DNA from: Pseudomonadota bacterium
Lineage (GTDB): Bacteria > Pseudomonadota > Alphaproteobacteria > Acetobacterales > Acetobacteraceae
Assembly (NCBI GenBank): GCA_023390705.1
Contig: JAEWCI010000274.1
Coordinates: 1-10,067 of the forward strand
DNA: 10,067 nt
Direction: 5' to 3'
The notes under the pieces were generated by a model. The model was given only the letters and a program-made list of their open reading frames with translations. It was not told the DNA's origin and searched no databases. Positions 5,010-10,067 of this stretch are shown piece by piece. Each line of letters starts with the position of its first letter. Positions within the stretch are counted from its first letter, which is position 1. A program made the translations under genes and the position numbers.

Positions 5010-5015
5010 AAAGGA
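5010..5015 (+). promoter_or_regulatory. Strong ribosome binding site of rplL
   Basis: AAAGGA lies 9 nt before the ATG at 5025, within an A-rich, weakly folding stretch (about 4981-5024) that stands out from the GC-rich surroundings. An open initiation region fits the need for several L7/L12 copies per ribosome, against one L10. Confidence 0.75.
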
Positions 5016-5024
5016 TACGCAAAC

Positions 5025-5408
5025 ATGGCCGATCTCGCGAAGCTGGTTGACGAGCTGTCCAGCCTGACCGTCCTGGAGGCCGCTGAGCTCTCCAAGATGC
5101 TGGAGGAGAAGTGGGGCGTTTCCGCTGCGGCTCCGGTCGCGGTGGCGGCGGCACCTGCTGCCGGCGGTGGTGCGGCTGCCCCGGCTGAAGAGGCGCAGAC
5201 CGAGTTCACCGTCGTCCTGGCCAACGCTGGCGACAAGAAGATCAACGTGATCAAGGAGATCCGCACCATCACCGGTCTCGGCCTGAAGGAGGCCAAGGAC
5301 CTGGTCGAGGGTGCTCCGAAGACCGTCAAGGAAGGCGTGTCGAAGGACGAGGCGGAGAAGATCAAGAAGGTGCTGGAAGAGAACGGCGCGAAGGTCGAGG
5401 TTAAGTAA
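5025..5408 (+). CDS. rplL: 50S ribosomal protein L7/L12
   Basis: A 127-residue acidic stalk protein. The N-terminal dimerization and L10-binding domain is 1-32 (LAKLVDELSSLTVLEAAELS). A flexible Ala/Gly/Pro hinge spans about 33-57. The globular C-terminal domain (58-127) contains EFTVVLANAGDKKINVIKEI and the factor-binding TGLGLKEAKDLVEGAP (83-98). L7/L12 is the only multicopy ribosomal protein and recruits EF-Tu, EF-G and other GTPases. The start is certain because of the strong AAAGGA site. The gene is separated from rpoB by a 201-nt gap with two hairpins, where E. coli has an attenuator. Confidence 0.98.
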   Translation: MADLAKLVDELSSLTVLEAAELSKMLEEKWGVSAAAPVAVAAAPAAGGGAAAPAEEAQTEFTVVLANAGDKKINVIKEIRTITGLGLKEAKDLVEGAPKTVKEGVSKDEAEKIKKVLEENGAKVEVK

Positions 5409-5421
5409 GCTCGCCTTCGGC

Positions 5422-5448
5422 CCGGCCCCGGGCGCTGCTCGGGGTCGG
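5422..5448 (+). promoter_or_regulatory. First hairpin after rplL
   Basis: CCGGCCCCG (5422-5430) pairs with CGGGGTCGG (5440-5448), 9 bp with one G-T, loop of 9 nt. It starts 13 nt after the rplL stop and lacks a T-run. It could protect the rplL mRNA 3' end or act together with the next, larger hairpin. Confidence 0.45.
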
Positions 5449-5464
5449 AATACAGAATGTGGTA

Positions 5465-5508
5465 GGCGCGGGCGGGAACCCCTGGGGTTGCCGCCCGTGC
5501 CGCCGTTT
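5465..5508 (+). promoter_or_regulatory. Long hairpin in the rplL-rpoB gap (candidate attenuator or RNase III site)
   Basis: The arm 5465-5475 pairs with 5491-5501 over 11 bp (one G-T). A single G-G mismatch (5476/5490) follows, then AACCC (5477-5481)/GGGTT (5485-5489) with loop CTG, about 16 pairs in all. A short TTT appears at 5506-5508. In E. coli the same gap carries a partial terminator and an RNase III site that lower rpoBC expression relative to rplJL. Position and stem length fit this role; the poor T-run makes either mechanism possible. Confidence 0.55.
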
Positions 5509-5609
5509 CGTCATCGGTCCGGTGGTGGGGCCGGGGGCGGGGCGGCCAGAGTAACGGCATTGCAGCGGCGCCGGGTCGCGGGACCGGGCGAGAGGGACAC
5601 GGGACAGGC

Positions 5610-9797
<4,188 letters not shown>

Positions 9798-9807
9798 CTT
9801 CCGCACT

Positions 9808-9829
9808 CCCCGGGGCTCCGGCCCCGGGG
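9808..9829 (+). promoter_or_regulatory. Perfect hairpin between rpoB and rpoC
   Basis: CCCCGGGGC (9808-9816) and GCCCCGGGG (9821-9829) pair fully around the tetraloop TCCG, 10 nt after the rpoB stop. There is no T-run next to it (only TTT at 9839-9841), so it is more likely an mRNA-stabilizing or pausing element than a terminator, since rpoC needs the same transcript. Confidence 0.45.
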
Positions 9830-9894
9830 CGACAACCCTTTCAGGACGCCGTCGCGCGCCCCGTGGCGGCAGGCTGGACCACAAGGAAGGCCGC

Positions 9895-10067
9895 ATGAAC
9901 GAGCTGATGAAGATCCTGGGTCAGACCGGCCAGGCTCTGACCTTCGACCAGATCAAGATCTCGATCGCCTCGCCGGAGCAGATCCGCTCCTGGTCCTATG
10001 GCGAGATCAAGAAGCCCGAAACGATCAACTACCGCACCTTCAAGCCGGAGCGGGACGGGCTGTTCTG
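9895..10067 (+). CDS. rpoC: DNA-directed RNA polymerase subunit beta', N-terminal fragment
   Basis: The first 57 codons of rpoC, cut by the window end. The product starts MNELMKILGQTGQ and continues with FDQIKISIASPEQIRSWSYG and EIKKPETINYRTFKPERDGL, the universal N-terminus of beta', which leads into the zinc-binding domain just beyond the window. AAGGAAGG at 9883-9890 directly upstream is a strong ribosome binding site. Beta' carries the catalytic Mg-binding aspartates, not visible here. Co-transcription with rpoB is expected from orientation and the 97-nt spacing. Confidence 0.98.
   Translation, partial: MNELMKILGQTGQALTFDQIKISIASPEQIRSWSYGEIKKPETINYRTFKPERDGLF

Overview
The window is a bacterial core-translation/transcription locus: the 3' end of tuf, then tRNA-Trp, secE, nusG, rplK, rplA, rplJ, rplL, rpoB and the first codons of rpoC, all on the + strand. 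One transporter gene runs on the - strand. Base composition is strongly GC-rich. The protein sequences (RpoB of 1395 residues with an -SQFMDQTNPLSEVTHKRR- rifampicin region, 64-residue SecE, RpoC starting MNELMKILGQ) look alphaproteobacterial. I lean to Rhodospirillales/Acetobacteraceae (Roseomonas-like), inferred from general similarity only and not from a search.

Layout. Positions 1-113 are the C-terminal 36 codons of EF-Tu, closed by the only textbook intrinsic terminator in the window (151-184). An RDD-family membrane protein follows (358-798). A promoter-like pair overlapping its last codons (778-806) probably drives a tRNA-Trp(CCA)-secE-nusG unit (834-1773). A convergent EamA/DMT transporter gene (2719-1820, - strand) separates nusG from rplK, which are normally adjacent. 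Upstream of rplK lies a promoter candidate (2799-2827), a terminator-like hairpin (2836-2877) and a hairpin that covers the rplK Shine-Dalgarno sequence (2943-2957). rplK and rplA are tightly coupled (4 bp apart). A 290-nt, strongly folded leader precedes rplJ, which starts at TTG 4393. rplJ-rplL, rplL-rpoB and rpoB-rpoC gaps each carry GC-rich stem-loops.

How the genes work together. EF-Tu delivers aminoacyl-tRNA to the ribosome. L11, L1, L10 and L7/L12 form the L1 stalk and the GTPase-associated centre that EF-Tu and EF-G contact. SecE is part of the SecYEG channel. NusG couples RNA polymerase (RpoB/RpoC) to ribosomes and Rho. The arrangement matches the classical secE-nusG-rplKAJL-rpoBC cluster, in which L1 and L10-L12 are known from other bacteria to feed back on their own mRNA leaders.

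I see no novel enzymatic system, mobile element or CRISPR here. What deserves a second look is regulatory: two accessory membrane-protein genes placed on either side of the trnW-secE-nusG unit, and a set of RNA hairpins (rplK leader, rplJ leader, rplL-rpoB gap) positioned where attenuation or autoregulation would be expected. Three genes (secE, rplJ and the EamA gene) appear to start at TTG.
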